Positions 13,190 to 25,881 of a DNA stretch of 64,000 bases are shown here, in pieces. Position 1 is the stretch's first letter; each line of letters begins with the position of its first letter. The DNA comes from Populus alba. Taxonomy: Eukaryota; Streptophyta; Magnoliopsida; Malpighiales; Salicaceae. Under the pieces are notes generated by a model. It was not told the DNA's origin. It saw only the letters and a program-made list of their open reading frames with translations, and did not search any database. Both the position numbers and the translations under genes were made by a program. The stretch spans positions 4,960,001 to 5,024,000 of the forward strand of contig NC_133302.1 of NCBI RefSeq assembly GCF_005239225.2. Direction: 5' to 3'.

Positions 13190-14200
13190 TGACAAGGATA
13201 TGCCATTAGTAGAAATGATTGCGATGGCTTGTATTGTAATGGAAAGGTTCATAATTAGTATTATTATGAGAAGATCAAAGTCCGTATAGAAGAGTTAATT
13301 AAAGTTAAATCCTAAGAAGTCTAGAGTTCCCATGGTTCAAAGGGGTAATATAGTTCTGAAAAAAATCATGATTTGTAAATTTTGTATGCTCCTTATATTG
13401 TGTTCAAAGCAAGGATGATTTGAATATAAAAATATTTGTTTTTGTATTTTTAAAAAAAGTTAAATTTTTGTATTTTATTTTGATTTTAAATTAATTTTTT
13501 ATATATTTTTCTATCATTCTTATGTCTTGATATTAAAATTTAATTTTAAAAAAAATTATTTCAATATATTTCTTAATAATAATACTAAACAATATTTAAC
13601 ATTTAACATGTTTAAAAGTAATAAAAGGAAAATTGATGTGTCATGATTGTACGAGTTGATAGAAAGTGAAATTCAAATTAATTAGATGTGAATCATCTAA
13701 TATATTGTGGTGCATAAAATGTATTGTTTAATTAAACTCGAGAAAATAGGCAGTTTTGATTTAATGATATGCGGTAAAAAATATTCATATGAAGAAATTT
13801 GATTTTTTTGGTGCATATAACCTTTAATTTTGATGATAAAGTTTTTACAGAATAAACTTTAATAAACCATTTTCTATATATTTATTATGATTTATGATGA
13901 TGATTTACATAGCAAACTTGTATCAAAATACTATCTCAATTTATACAAAGGAGTACTTGGAAACATTATTAGATATTCTTTTCGAAATCACTTTTTAATA
14001 ACTTTTATAAATTGAATTAGTTTATGGATGTGTTTAATTTTTATATGATTTTTATTGTAGTTTTACTTTTATTTTTATGCTAGTTTATCTTAAATCTCTT
14101 TATTTTATACAGTTTTTTTTTAAAATTTATATAGAGGAAGAAATAAATTCTTGAAATGATAGGCTTTGAAGTGAAAAATCAGCATTCAAGCTAAATAAAT
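13190..14200 (+). repeat. Duplicated segment, copy I
   Basis: 13215-13420 corresponds to 16385-16620 (copy II), and 13620-14195 corresponds to 18775-20890 (copy III, which is interrupted). Shared landmarks include 'ttattatgagaagat', 'gagttgatagaaagtgaaatt', 'ttttgatgataaa' and 'ggaggaagaaataaattcttgaaat'. Copy I is uninterrupted at the point where copy III carries a large insertion. It has its own MITE at 13435-13615. No open frame is preserved, so the ancestral unit is unknown. Confidence 0.75.
13435..13615. mobile_element. MITE inside duplicated copy I
   Basis: AT-rich family member in opposite orientation to most copies ('tttgtttttgtatttttaaaaaaag' at its left end, 'aaaaaaaattatttcaatatatttct' within). 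It separates two blocks that match copies II and III respectively. Confidence 0.5.
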
Positions 14201-14479
14201 TTTAAAAAATTAACCTTAACGAGGTTTGATTGTCTTGTATAAATGTTTTGAGAAAGAATAAAAGTGAAAAAATCAGAATATTGTTTTTTTTTTTTTTAAT
14301 TTAATATTTTAATATTAGGTTGTTTTGTAAATTTTGTTTTGTAATTTGTTTTTTTTTTTATGGGTTATATATTGGTCTTAAGGATTTAGATATTTTTTTC
14401 ATTTCAACTTTTAATATTAAATATATTGAAAGTGGGACTTCATATTTTTAAAATTTTGTTTTTTATTAATTTATTTCTA

Positions 14480-14606
14480 TATTTCATGACACTAGTTACA
14501 GATTTAATAGGTTAACCCATTTTAATTTAATAATTGTTTTGGCCTCTTTTTTTAATTGATTTTTTTTTATTTTATCTTTCAAGACTAAGTTGATTTAAAT
14601 TTAGCC

Positions 14607-14654
<48 letters not shown>

Positions 14655-16170
14655 TTATGTGGGGTTATCCCAATCTTATTATTTGGGTTATGAGTTTCAC
14701 AGGTTTACATGAGTTTACTCGATTCATTTCATATTCAATTAAAAAAGGAGTAAGAGAAATGAATCAAGTAAACATGTCAAACCCATATTTTTTTTTAATT
14801 TTACCTCTAACAACTCAATCTTCTTTTTATTTTATTTTTTACTTTTATACTTTAATATTAAGTTGTTTAGTATATTCAATTAAAAGAGTAAAAGAAATAG
14901 ATCGAGCAAACATGTCAAACTCATATTTGTTTTTAATTTTACCTCTAACAACTCAATCTTTTTTTTTTTAATCTTTTTTTTCAATTTTATCCTTTAATAT
15001 TATATTGTTTAGGGAATGAGCTTCATAATGTTTTTTCAATTTTCTTTCTATGCACTTACCTTAATTTCACGGATTTAGTTTTTTTTTCTTGATTTTAACC
15101 TTCATCTTTGGATCTATTAGAAATGAAGCTTTGTATTTTTTTTTCTTTTTATTATAGTCTATAACCTGGGTTACATGTTCAACAAGTTAGCCTAAGTTGA
15201 CTTGTGTTGTTTTTTTGTTTTTTTTTTTAAAATTTAGTTTTTTTATTTCATCCTTCAACACCAGGTTGGTTTGAAATTGAGCTTTGTATTTTTTTAAAAA
15301 AAATTACTTTATATGGGGTTATTCCAAACCCATGACAAAATTTGAGAGTTTAGTACGTTGACCTGAGTTGATTTTGTTTATTCTTTTAGATCCTTTTTTA
15401 ATTGAATAATTTTTTTAATTGGCTTTGTATTTTTTATTTGCTTTCTATAGGGTTATCATGATTTCATGACCTAAATTGCAGGTTTAGTGGGCTAACACGA
15501 GTTAACTCAATTTATTTCTTTGGCCTTTTTAATTGAGTATTTGTGTTTTCAATTTCTCCCTCCAACAACTCAATCTTTTTTTTTTAAGTTCTTTTTTAAT
15601 TTTATTCTTTAACATTAGGTTGTTTGAGAATTGATTTTCATAATTCTTATTTCAATTTTTTTTATTTGAAGTTATCCTAGTCTCATGGATTTATTTATTT
15701 TTCTTGATTTCATCTTTCAACTTTGGATAAGTTAGAAATAGAGTTTTGTAATTTTGTAATTTCCTCTTTATGAATTTATCACAGTCTTATGACTTAGGTC
15801 AATGGTTTAATAAGTTAGCACAACATGACTTGTTTTTTTTTTTTTCTTTCTTTTTAATATTATTTTTATTGATTTTATCCTTCAACATTGGGTTGGTTGG
15901 AAATCATGATTTATGATTATTTTTTTAATTTTCTTTTCATGGGATTATCTTAATTTCATGACCGGGGTTATTGTATTTGTAGGTTAACTCGAGTTTATCT
16001 AAATAGTTTTTTTGTTTTTTTTTTTAATTTAAAATATTTTTTTTACTTTCACCCTTCAACATTGAGTTAATTAGGAATTGAAATTCATAATTTTATTTGG
16101 TTTGCCTTAGGATTATAACAATCTCATGATCTAAGTTGTAGATTTGACAAATTAATTCGGGTCGATTCAA
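14480..16170 (+). repeat. Degenerate ~150 bp repeat array, plus orientation
   Basis: A unit recurs with phrases of the type 'ggttatcccaatctcatgac', 'aggtttagtgggttaactcgagtt', 'tttttaattgattttt' and 'cctttaacattaggttg'. I count roughly ten partial units, marked near 14660, 14860, 15000, 15175, 15316, 15448, 15614, 15777, 15941 and 16109. Two adjacent units at about 14735-14822 and 14875-14960 are especially alike. Not coding. Confidence 0.75.
14608..14655. repeat. (TTA)n microsatellite
   Basis: Sixteen near-perfect TTA triplets. Similar runs occur at 48492-48517 and 54466-54503. Confidence 0.95.
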
Positions 16171-16384
16171 TGTGTCGTTATCACAACAGTTAAAATAAAT
16201 GTCATCTAATATGTCATTGTTTTAATATTTTAAAAAATATTTTGTTGTATATTCATCATATTTTGAGTTACTAATTAGAATTGTTTTATTAAAAAAAACA
16301 TGCTAGTTGTGCTTGATTTTTTATTTTTTTACATTACAATTTTTTATTCAACCTACGTATAGCACAAACGAATAATCTAAGAAT

Positions 16385-16865
16385 GCTTTTATTGTAATGG
16401 AAACGTTAATAATTAATCAATATTATTATGAGAAGATAAAAGTCGGTATAGTATAAAAGAGTTAAAGCTAAGTCCTAAGAACAGAGGATGCATACGCCAT
16501 GGAAGATGATAGCATTGATGACAATGTTCTCATGGTTCACTAGGTAATAACTTAAGAAAAAAAAAATCATGAATTTTAAATCTTGTACACTCTTTTTATA
16601 TTTATTCAAAAAATGATGATTTAAAATCTGGATCGATGCTTGATAATGTTGAACACGTTTTAAAGCTTGGGAGGAATTTAATTTTAATTGAATGTGGTTA
16701 GATGCATGTACCCTGCTGAAGATGGAGCTAAAAATTATTCAATCAACTTTGGCGGTAATAAAAGGAAAAGTTTTGTGTAATGATTAATTGTATGAGTTGA
16801 TAGAAAGTGAAATTCAAATTATAGGTGAAAAATGTAATGTGGTGCATTAAAAGTAGTGTTAATAT
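16385..16865 (+). repeat. Duplicated segment, copy II
   Basis: The first half (16385-16620) matches copy I at 13215-13420. The second half (16648-16865), beginning 'tgttgaacacgttttaaagc', matches copy III from 18677. It links the other two copies, so all three descend from one longer unit. Confidence 0.75.
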
Positions 16866-16869
16866 ATTA

Positions 16870-18670
16870 AATATTAAATACAAAACTAAAAAGCATGGGT
16901 TTATCATTGTGCGTGATCTCACTGTTCATCCTTTGACATATTACTTTAGATGAATTGTATAAAAAAAATTACTTTTTAATTTGGTCTTAATTGAAGTTCA
17001 ATTGATTTTCATTTTAAATAAAAGGATGAGGTTGAAAGAAGAGGGATCTAAATAAAAACGACATCAAACATTGGTAGCGTGCCATGAGTTTTACAAAAAA
17101 TACACTTTGATTCTCGAACTTAAAAAAAATACAGATTAAAAAATTTTGGTACTTTAATATTTTTTTTAATTCAATTTTGATATAAATTTTGTTATTTTTT
17201 AGTCTCTATTTGAGAAAGGAAAGAGGGAAAGGTCGCTGGATTCCAACGATAGAAAGATAAACATAAAGTGGACACCGATTTAGGCCACTAAAATGAACGA
17301 TATTTATGTCAAATAATTTTTTTTGATGATTAGAGTTCAGATGTTTTTTTACCTTTAAAGTTCTTGAAAAAACATATTTGAGCTAAAGTTGATTTTTTTA
17401 TTTCGAGTTCATTTTGGTTTTTGGATTTTTGAGGTCATTGTTAGGTTTATTATGGTTCTTAAGGTGTTTTGGGTAAAACAATTGCTTGAAAAATGGGTTT
17501 TTGGGTAAAACAATTTAAGCCTTGATTTTTTTAGGTAAGAATAGATTATTGTTTTTTGTTTTTTTTGTCTTTTTTTTTTAAAATAAAATTAGGGCAAACA
17601 ACATTGGAGCAAAAAAAGGACCTAGTCACGTGGGCCCTAACAAAATGGGATAGGCGTGCTAGGATAGCTTGCTAGGCCTAGCAATGCCTGAATTGTTTTT
17701 CTTTTTTAATTAATGCTTCTTCTAATATGTTTTTTTTAATATTTATATTTATATAGTTAGGGATCCATTTTTCCCTCATTTACTTTTATGATTTTATCAT
17801 CCCACATTAATTTTCTTATTAAAAAACTTGTTTTTTGGTTATCTTGAAATTTTTTTTTTCTAGCAGTTTATTCTGATCTCATGACATAGGCCACGAGTTT
17901 TGCAGACCTTTTTTCTATAGAGCTTTTTCAAAAAAAAAAAATGTATTTAATTTTTGAGGAATTTTTTTAATTTTATATATATAAGTTTTATTTTATAAAA
18001 GTAGTTATTTTGAAATAATATTTCTGATATGTCTGGCTTTGAATATTATTTTTTTTTCCTTTTCTTTCATTTACTTAGTTTCATATGTGTTTTTATTTTT
18101 ATTAGTTTATATTGATTTTAATAAAAGAATTTAGTAAATACTAATGGATAAATATCTCATTTTATTAAATTAGAAGTTTGGATAAACTTTTGATTTACAC
18201 TTTGAATAGCTTGTATACTCAGGGTTTTTCCTTAAAAAAAAAGATTTACGACCCACAATGGAAGGTGATTTAATTAGCTAGTGTGTGTAGAGAGAGAGAG
18301 AGATTGTCATGACCTGTTTTTTATCATAGTTTTTCCAAATATATTTTAAAAAGAAAATTAAAAATGAAAAAAAAAAATTCTATAAGCAAGGACGAAAAGG
18401 GGGCTACGAGGATGAATGATCAAATAAATAATATAAGATCATGCAAATGAGAAAAACAAAGATAAATAGATACTCAAGTAAAATTACAAAAAATTGTAGA
18501 GAAAGATTTGGATAAATAGATATTTTCCAGTTTTAATTTTTTTTTATGGTTTTGATAGAAACTCCAATACTATAAATTAAGATCTAGGGTACACATTAAA
18601 AATACATTAGAGAACCCCACATAGAGCCCCACTGTCACGATCGACGACTATCTCTCTCGTGAAGAAGCTT
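16870..18670. other. Non-coding stretch between repeat copies
   Basis: AT-rich with poly-T runs. 17560-17700 is somewhat richer in GC ('cacgtgggccctaac') and could be part of an old LTR element. A short (GA)n lies at 18288-18302. No gene seen. Confidence 0.45.
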
Positions 18671-18854
18671 CATAGTGTTGAACACGTTTTAAAGCTTGGG
18701 AGGAATATAGTTTTTATTGAATGATTCTACTCATATGGTTATGTGCATGTACCTTGTCGTTGAAGATGGAGCTAATAAAAGGAAAATTGATGTGTCATGA
18801 TTGCACGAGTTGATAGAATGTGAAATTCAAGTACCAGGAATTTGAAAGTATGGT

Positions 18855-19012
18855 GACAATTGTTTTTTAAAAATATTTTTTATCTTAAAATATATCAAAT
18901 TGATATTTTTTTTATTTTTAAAAAATTATTTTTAAAATCAGCGTATTAAAACGATCCAAAACACATAAAAAATTAATTTTTAATAAAAATAAATTTTAAA
19001 GTTCCCATACAG
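18855..19012. mobile_element. MITE inside duplicated copy III
   Basis: Family member with the landmarks 'ttttatcttaaaatatatcaaa', 'aaaattatttttaaaatcagc' and 'aaaacgatccaaaacacataaaa'. Copy I has no element at the matching point, so the insertion is later than the duplication. Confidence 0.6.
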
Positions 19013-19109
19013 TTAAAATATATTGTTTAATTAAACTCCAAAAAATAGTATGTTTTGATTTAATGTTATGATATAAAAAATATTCATACGAAGAAATTTG
19101 ATTGTTTAG

Positions 19110-20485
19110 TGCATACTAGATAATTGTTTACTCTACATTGCAGGTGGAATCAATTTTTTTTTTTAATAATGAAAAAATACCTAGGTGTTGTTAGCGTGTT
19201 TTCTAGTAAAATAAATAAATTTATAGAGGTTAATCTGATATAACTTAGTTAACCTTACAGTTCTAAATACAAACGAATAGCCGGTTAAAATATAGTTTGA
19301 TTAAAAAATTAAAATAATATCTTTTTTAAAATATAGAGAAAATAATATATTGGATCAACTTAGTTTAATATGTCAAATCTCCGACTCAGGTTATAAGACC
19401 TTAATAACCCTTTAAAAAACAAATAAAAAAATTATAAAGTTCAGTTCTCAATCAATTTAATGTTGAAGAATAAAATCAAAAATAAAATTTAAATAAAAAA
19501 ATAAGTCAAGTCAATACGGGTTAACCTAACAAACCTGAGTCATGAAACTAGAATAACCACATAAAAAGAAAATCAAAACAAACTAGGAAGCTCAATTCCT
19601 AATCAACCCAATATTAAATGATAAAATTAAAAAAAATGACATAAAAAACCACTCGAGTCAACCCAAGTTAACCGACCAACTCTATAACCCGAATCATGAG
19701 GCTGAGATAACATTTTATAGAACAAATAAAAAAATTGTGAAATATAATTCCCGATTAACCCAATATGAATGATATAATTAAATAAAAATCAATTAAAAAA
19801 TGACAAACAAACCCTAAGGTATCTAGGTTAATTTGCAACTTAGGTCATGTGACCATTATAAACTCATAAAAAACAAATCAAAGAAAAATATGAATTTTAA
19901 TTCTCAATCAACTCATTATTTAAGGATTAAAAAAAAAACAAAACAAATATCCCGAGTTAACATGTCAAACCCAAGTCATGAGACCAAGATAACTTTATAA
20001 AAAGAAAATTAAAAAAAAAATCATGAAGTCAAATTTTCAATCAATTCAATATTAAAGGATGAAAAAAAATATATTCAATTAAAGAAATGATTAAAAAAAC
20101 CCGAGTCAACCTGATTAATCCATAAAACTGGAAACTTAAGTCTTGAGACTATGATAACCCTATAGAAAGAAAATAATAAAAAAATAAATCTCAATTCTCA
20201 ATCAACCCAATGTTGAAAGATGAAGTTGAGAAAAAAAAATCAATTAAAAAAATAACCCAAGTAAATTCAAATTAACCTGCTAAACTCAAGTTCTAAAATC
20301 AGAATAACCATATAAAAAATAAATTACAAAGTCCAATATCTATTAAAACAATATTGGAGGATGAGATAAAAAAAAAGATGGAAATTTGAACTTAGAAAAA
20401 AAAAACTTAAGGATCAAATCATAAAAAAACAAAATATTTCATTGTTCATTGTTTACAGTAAAATGTAAAAGCATTTTAGTAGATT
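19110..20485 (-). repeat. Inserted ~150 bp repeat array, minus orientation
   Basis: Seven units are marked by 'agtcatgagaccagaataacc'-type phrases near 19383, 19537, 19690, 19840, 19974, 20128 and 20288, so the period is about 150 bp. Each unit also has 'tcaatcaacccaatattaaagga' and 'cccgagtcaacccgagttaacc'-like parts. It is the same repeat as at 14480-16170 but reversed. The comparison with copy I shows that the whole block arrived as an insertion. The ends show no convincing terminal inverted repeats, so the carrier type is unknown. Confidence 0.7.
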
Positions 20486-20899
20486 TTAATAATCCTTAGT
20501 TTTGATGATAAATTTTTATAGAATAAACATTAACTAACTATTTTTTTATATTATTATGATGATTTACATAACAAACTGGTATTAAAACTTTATTTCAACA
20601 TATACATCTCTCTATTTTTTTTTTAATTGGAGATCACTAATAGAAAGGAGCAGTTGCAAAACATTATTAGATATTTTTTTAAAATCATTTTTAATAACTT
20701 TCATAAATTAAACTAGTTTATTGATGTGTTTAATTTTTATATGATTTTATTGTACTTTTAATTTTACTTTTATGCTAGTTTACCTTGAATCTCTATATTT
20801 TATATAGTTTTTATTACTATTTTTAATTATATGGAGGAAGAAATAAATTCTTGAAATCATGGACTTTGAAGTAAAAATCAGCCTTCAATTCTTATTTTT

Positions 20900-23800
20900 T
20901 TTACAATTTGAAATAGACAATAGATTAAATTGGTTTGTTTAGTTTTCCTTTCCTTTTGTTTCATATTTTGAATTTCTAATTAAATATTTTAGGATAATTT
21001 ATGATTTTAACATAGTTTTCCTTGTTGTATGAAAATTTCTAGGAGGAAATTATGATTATGAAGATATTGTAAATCTGGTTCTTATATGAATGTTTTATCA
21101 TTGCTACCATGAGAATGATGTTTTCTAAACCTTTTCCTTGGATAACTGTAGCAAAAATAAATTCATGTTATAATTTATAATTTTTAGAAGATTCAAAAAA
21201 ATATCAAGGAATTTTTTTTTTCGAGAATATTTTTTAATGAAAAAAAAATCATGCTTTTTTTAAAAAAAAAATACAAAAAATAATAATTTACAATTAATTA
21301 TTAGGAAATATAATAAAGTAAAAATTGGACAGTCGAATCTTAGAAAAATGTGTTACAGCTTTCTAATCATGTATTTCTTAAAAAATAAGCTTATATATAA
21401 TTCTTTTTTTTTAAGTCCTGTTTGTTTTTGTTTTTTTAAAATATTTTTAGAAAAAAATGAAAATTTTTATTTTAAATTAATATTTTTTTAATGCTTTAAA
21501 ATTATTTTGATACTTTAATTTTAAAAAAAAATATATTATTTTATTATATTTCTAAATGCAATGTTTTTTGCTTTTCAATCAGACATGCGTTCATTGAAAT
21601 TTTGTACCAGAGAAATGTGATTTATTTACTGAGTTAGGCCTAGTACTACACTGAGCTGAGCTTTTGTTCGATATTTTACAATTTCATTTCCATCATCCAT
21701 ATTATACATCTGCATTTATTTTTTGTCCATTGACATGGGCTAGGTTTCAATTGTAAGTCCATATTGAATTGGGCCGGAAATGGCTCTTTTGGAGCATTGT
21801 AAATAAGGCTTGAAGCCCATGTAACAAACTTTTATTAAAAAAAAAAAAGTCATTTGTACCACGGGCTGGGTTAGAGCTGTGATTTGATTTTCTCTTTTAA
21901 TTTATCCATGTGGTAGACCGTCTCAGATAATTTAATTTTTTAAATGAGTAGGGAAAAAAATATTGGAATTGCGATTTCAATATTTTCTAGAAAAAGAATG
22001 TAGTCTTCATTATAATATTCCTTACCGTCAAATGAAAAAAAATTGCTTTTATTCTATTAGAGTTTAGTATGTGGTATTATAGTAGTTTTTGTGATTATAA
22101 TTTAAAAAAAAACATTTTTAACTGTACTTTTAATAAATTTAGTTTAAGAAAATATATATTTAGTTAAAATTGTTATTATATATATATATATATTTGGGGG
22201 GTGGAGGGGGATCCTCCAAGGTGACGTTTTCTAGTGAAATAAGAAACTATAAAAGAATTTTTTATTTTATTTTGGGAAAACTTAAGGAATACTCTAAGTA
22301 TATATAGTTTGTATTAATTTTTCTATTAAATTTTTTTTTTGATGTTATCCTTCTAATTCTGAAAATTTTCAATTAAACCTTTTTTATACATATTTAATAG
22401 TATATTTCATCTAGATTTTTTTTAAAAAATAATTTCATCTGGTAAGCAATTTAAAGTTTTTTTTTTTAAAGAATTCTGACATAATTAAGAAATTCAAATT
22501 ATTTCAAGATAAAATTTAATAATAAAATATTTTGGAGACAAAGTTGATCTACCCCAATTAGTTGAGTTATATTTTAAAGTTTTTGTTTTTATTTTCTTTT
22601 TTTTTAATAAAAGTCTTGTTAAGCACAAGTAATTAATAAATCAATATAAATTAACAATTATACATCCCCGTCAAGTGACATCCTAATAATAAAACACTGA
22701 TATTTTATTATAAAAAAAATCTAAAGTCAAATTTTATAGTTTTATGTATCGTAACATCATTTGGATTTAGAGTTTAATTATAGGGGAAGTTGAAGATATT
22801 TTTTATCATCTTATAATTCAATTTTATTAAATAAAAAAATAATGCAAAAATATGATGTAAGATGATTTATATGAAACATTTTCCTTAGTTGTTTTTATTC
22901 CTACTTGGTTTAAAAAGTATTGTCCTTTGTATTGTTTTATCTTGTTCCTATTTAGTTTTAAAAATTAAACATTATAATCGGTAATATTTTTTCCTTTTAG
23001 TTTATGAATCTCTACTATCAATTTATAATTATTTATTAACATTTTTTTCTCTATTTAAAATAGACATATGACTAGTATAGATAGGAATGTTAAGCTTGTG
23101 TTTGAGCAATATTAGTATTTTGATAAATTAATAAAGGGACTGATTTTTATCTCTTTTGTGAGACACTATTTACAACATCTAGGGTTTTTGTCTCAAGCTC
23201 TCTATATTTAGATTTTATCTTTTCCATTCTTGTTTTGTTTTTATCTAGTTTGGTTATGTTAATTGATATCAGAGCTTAAAAATTTCTTATGACCAGTTAT
23301 GAGCTATTTAATAGCTATATTGAAAAAGATCATACAACATGGCATAAAGAGAAGAAGGAATTTTGTCTTAGGAACAAGATGTCAAAGAACTTATAGTTAA
23401 GGATCTACGAGGGTAGGTATGAGCCAACCTACTATTTCTTGCCTATAATCAAATTTCAAAAGTTAACACTTGAAGAATTTTAAGGAAGTTTTGTTGTGGT
23501 CAATCAAGGTTTCTTGCTAAAAAAGAGCATTTTAGTTGATATGAAGGATAAAAATATCGTGCTAGATTCTAAATTCAATGCTTAGTTAGGAGATTTATAT
23601 TTGATAAGTGCAATAAAAATTGAAAAAGTCTTAGATTAGCCAACTAAAAAATACAATGTCTTAATTGTTGCGCACTACTTGAAGTATCTATATGAGCATG
23701 TTATTGGCAAATATGCTATTTTTAATGGATAGACAGATGATTATGTAAAAGGTTGAAAACTTTGTACATCCATCGATCAAGAGACAAGAGTAATTTGTGT

Positions 23801-25250
23801 TAGTTTATATGTTTTATAACAAATTGGTTGGTTATATATGAAATTGACTTTGCTTATGTAAAAATATATTTATTATTAATAAAGACATTAATTATCTTTA
23901 ATATTTATTTATATTTGATTAATGAGTTTAGAGTAAAGATAAAATCATTTGGAAAAAAATTATATGTGAAGTAAATTAAAAGTTATTATAATTATGAAAT
24001 TTTTATTGTATTAAAGCATTGTTCCTAAATATTTATAGTTAATACTCTATTAAAATTGGATATTAATTATAGTCATTAAGTATGGTACACATTATATTCT
24101 TTCTTTTATAAAAGAAAATAATTGTTCTCATAAATTAAGGTATAAAAAGCACCTACAACTAATATGTAGGTATTTGTTAGATGATATATATACTGAAGTA
24201 ACTTGCATAAGAATTCCATATAGAAAGATCACTTCTGTATATGAAAAAATCACGTGATAATTTTGTAACGTGATATTTTTACTTGAGATCACTGAGTGGT
24301 TTTATGTAAGGAATATTATACTTTGATCCTAGATACAAATTGTACTAATTAACGGTAAGAAGCATATAGATATTGGATATATCATAAATCATTTAAAGAT
24401 ATTTAAATAATTAAAAAAAAAGATTCATTACCTTAGATGAATTAATAAAAAAAATGCATTTGTTCTTAAATAGTACTAATTGTGAAATCTTTACGCATGA
24501 TAAAATGAGATTTAAGGATTATTTCAAATCTTATTCAAAAAATCAATAAATATAGTACGGGAACAAATATAATTTGATGGAACATATACACTCCATATTC
24601 TAATATCTAAATCAAGAAATTCTTGATAAACAAATAATAATTACATTAAAAAAACTAATCACTAAAAATATTAAATCAAATTATATATGGCTTTTATGTA
24701 ACAACCTTTCATTTTATTCTTATTTAAAACAAAGCATTGACTCATAATTATGGAGATAGCGTGTATTTTCTTTTTTTTTAAAATGTCATTATCATATATC
24801 AATAGAAAAACGATAACTTTATTAGTTTATTATACGAGCTTATCATCATGGAAGGACTTGCATAGAATTCGGTATTTTCAATCCTTAAAAACATTTACAA
24901 CATATATAAAATTAAAGCAAGGAAAATATTTTACCACCACCAATTAACCAAGTTTGCATTGTTCCTTGCACTATTTCTTCCGAAAATTGCTCCTTTCACT
25001 TTCCAAATCGCCTTTTCTCTCTTTAGAACGCTAGGTTTTTGTCTTTAATTCAAATTCTAAGCTGTTTCACAATATCTTCTTTATAAAACTAAAATAATTC
25101 CTAAAATCATTTAGGCCCCACCAACAAGCTATTCCCTGACATGGCAACATCAAATCCATGATCATCAGACCCCAGAAATCACAAGCCGAGGCATCAAGAT
25201 TTTTTTTGATGAAGAAGTAGCCTAACAATTTTCCAAACATATAAAAAGAG
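20900..25250. other. Non-coding stretch with an LTR-retrotransposon relic
   Basis: No intact gene. 21600-21850 is more balanced in composition and ends in an A run (21838-21849), possibly an old retroposed 3' end. 23263-23275 reads 'ttgatatcagagc', close to the tRNA-Met primer site TGGTATCAGAGC. This suggests that about 22860-23260 is a decayed plus-strand LTR and 23280-23800 a decayed gag region with many stops. 24080-24400 has another TATA-bearing, LTR-like leader. Confidence 0.4.
21415..21570. mobile_element. MITE family copy
   Basis: Begins 'ctgtttgtttttg' and continues with 'aatgctttaaaattattttgatac', followed by an AT-rich end near 'gcaatgttttttgc'. Same family, diverged. Confidence 0.5.
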
Positions 25251-25257
25251 GATAGAT

Positions 25258-25881
25258 TAGCCAATCAAAAGGCAGAAATCCAAACTTCCCTATGGCATCA
25301 CAGAAGAACCAAACTGCACCCACCTGGCTCTATCTCTCCCTCTCTCTTTCTCTAAATATATCTGTATGGACATGTGTTTCCATGTCAGGGTTTTTTAAAA
25401 GAATCCGAAAAAAAACCCGAAAAAAACAGATAAAGTTTAAATTTTTGAGTGAAAAACGCAATCTTTATCATTGCCCTGATGAAAAAATAAAGAGAGACAA
25501 AAGGGACCCTTCAAAGTTATATACTTCTCTTTATGACAAGTTGACAACCTTAAACAGAGCCCAAGTGAACAGTCAGTCCATGTATTCTCTCTCCGACAGT
25601 ATTGATGGTTGTGGATTTAAGGTTAAATATCATTGATTGTGTTTGGTTTTTTGCAGTAGTTGATGATTAAGTTAATGTTAATTGCTTAATTCAGTTTATG
25701 TTGAATTTTGGGTTTCTTGGGGTTTGTTTTTTTTTTTTTTTAGAGTTTGATGTTCTTTTGCTATGTGTTCTTTTGTTTTGCAGTGAAATTCTGTGAAGTG
25801 GGGTACCAAGGTTTGTGTAGTTTGTCTTCATCTTTTCCTTGAAAGGGTTTGTGCCATTTTTAGTAGTTCTTTATTGCAAAT
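25258..25881 (+). promoter_or_regulatory. ATG13 upstream region and 5' leader
   Basis: A CCAAT motif (within 25258-25266) precedes a CT-rich tract (25324-25358) that is typical of a plant transcription start region. The leader probably contains an intron ending at the CAG at 25781-25783, preceded by a strong poly-T tract (25725-25741). A 114-codon open frame at 25292-25636 lies in this leader and looks like chance or a uORF, not a gene. Confidence 0.4.

Larger units (their letters stand above)
18677..20890 (+). repeat. Duplicated segment, copy III (interrupted twice)
   Basis: Begins like copy II at 16648 and ends like copy I at 14195 ('ggaggaagaaataaattcttgaaatcat'). Relative to copy I it carries a MITE (about 18855-19012) and a ~1.4 kb insertion containing a repeat array (about 19110-20485). 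Copy I shows the uninterrupted state: its 'gtgcata' runs straight into 'taacctttaattttgatgat'. Confidence 0.75.

Noticed and set aside
25292..25636. 114-codon open frame starting MASQKNQT
   Set aside because: It lies in the ATG13 leader, is compositionally odd (CT-rich tract translated as SLSLSLS, then Lys-rich) and matches no family I know. At most a uORF.
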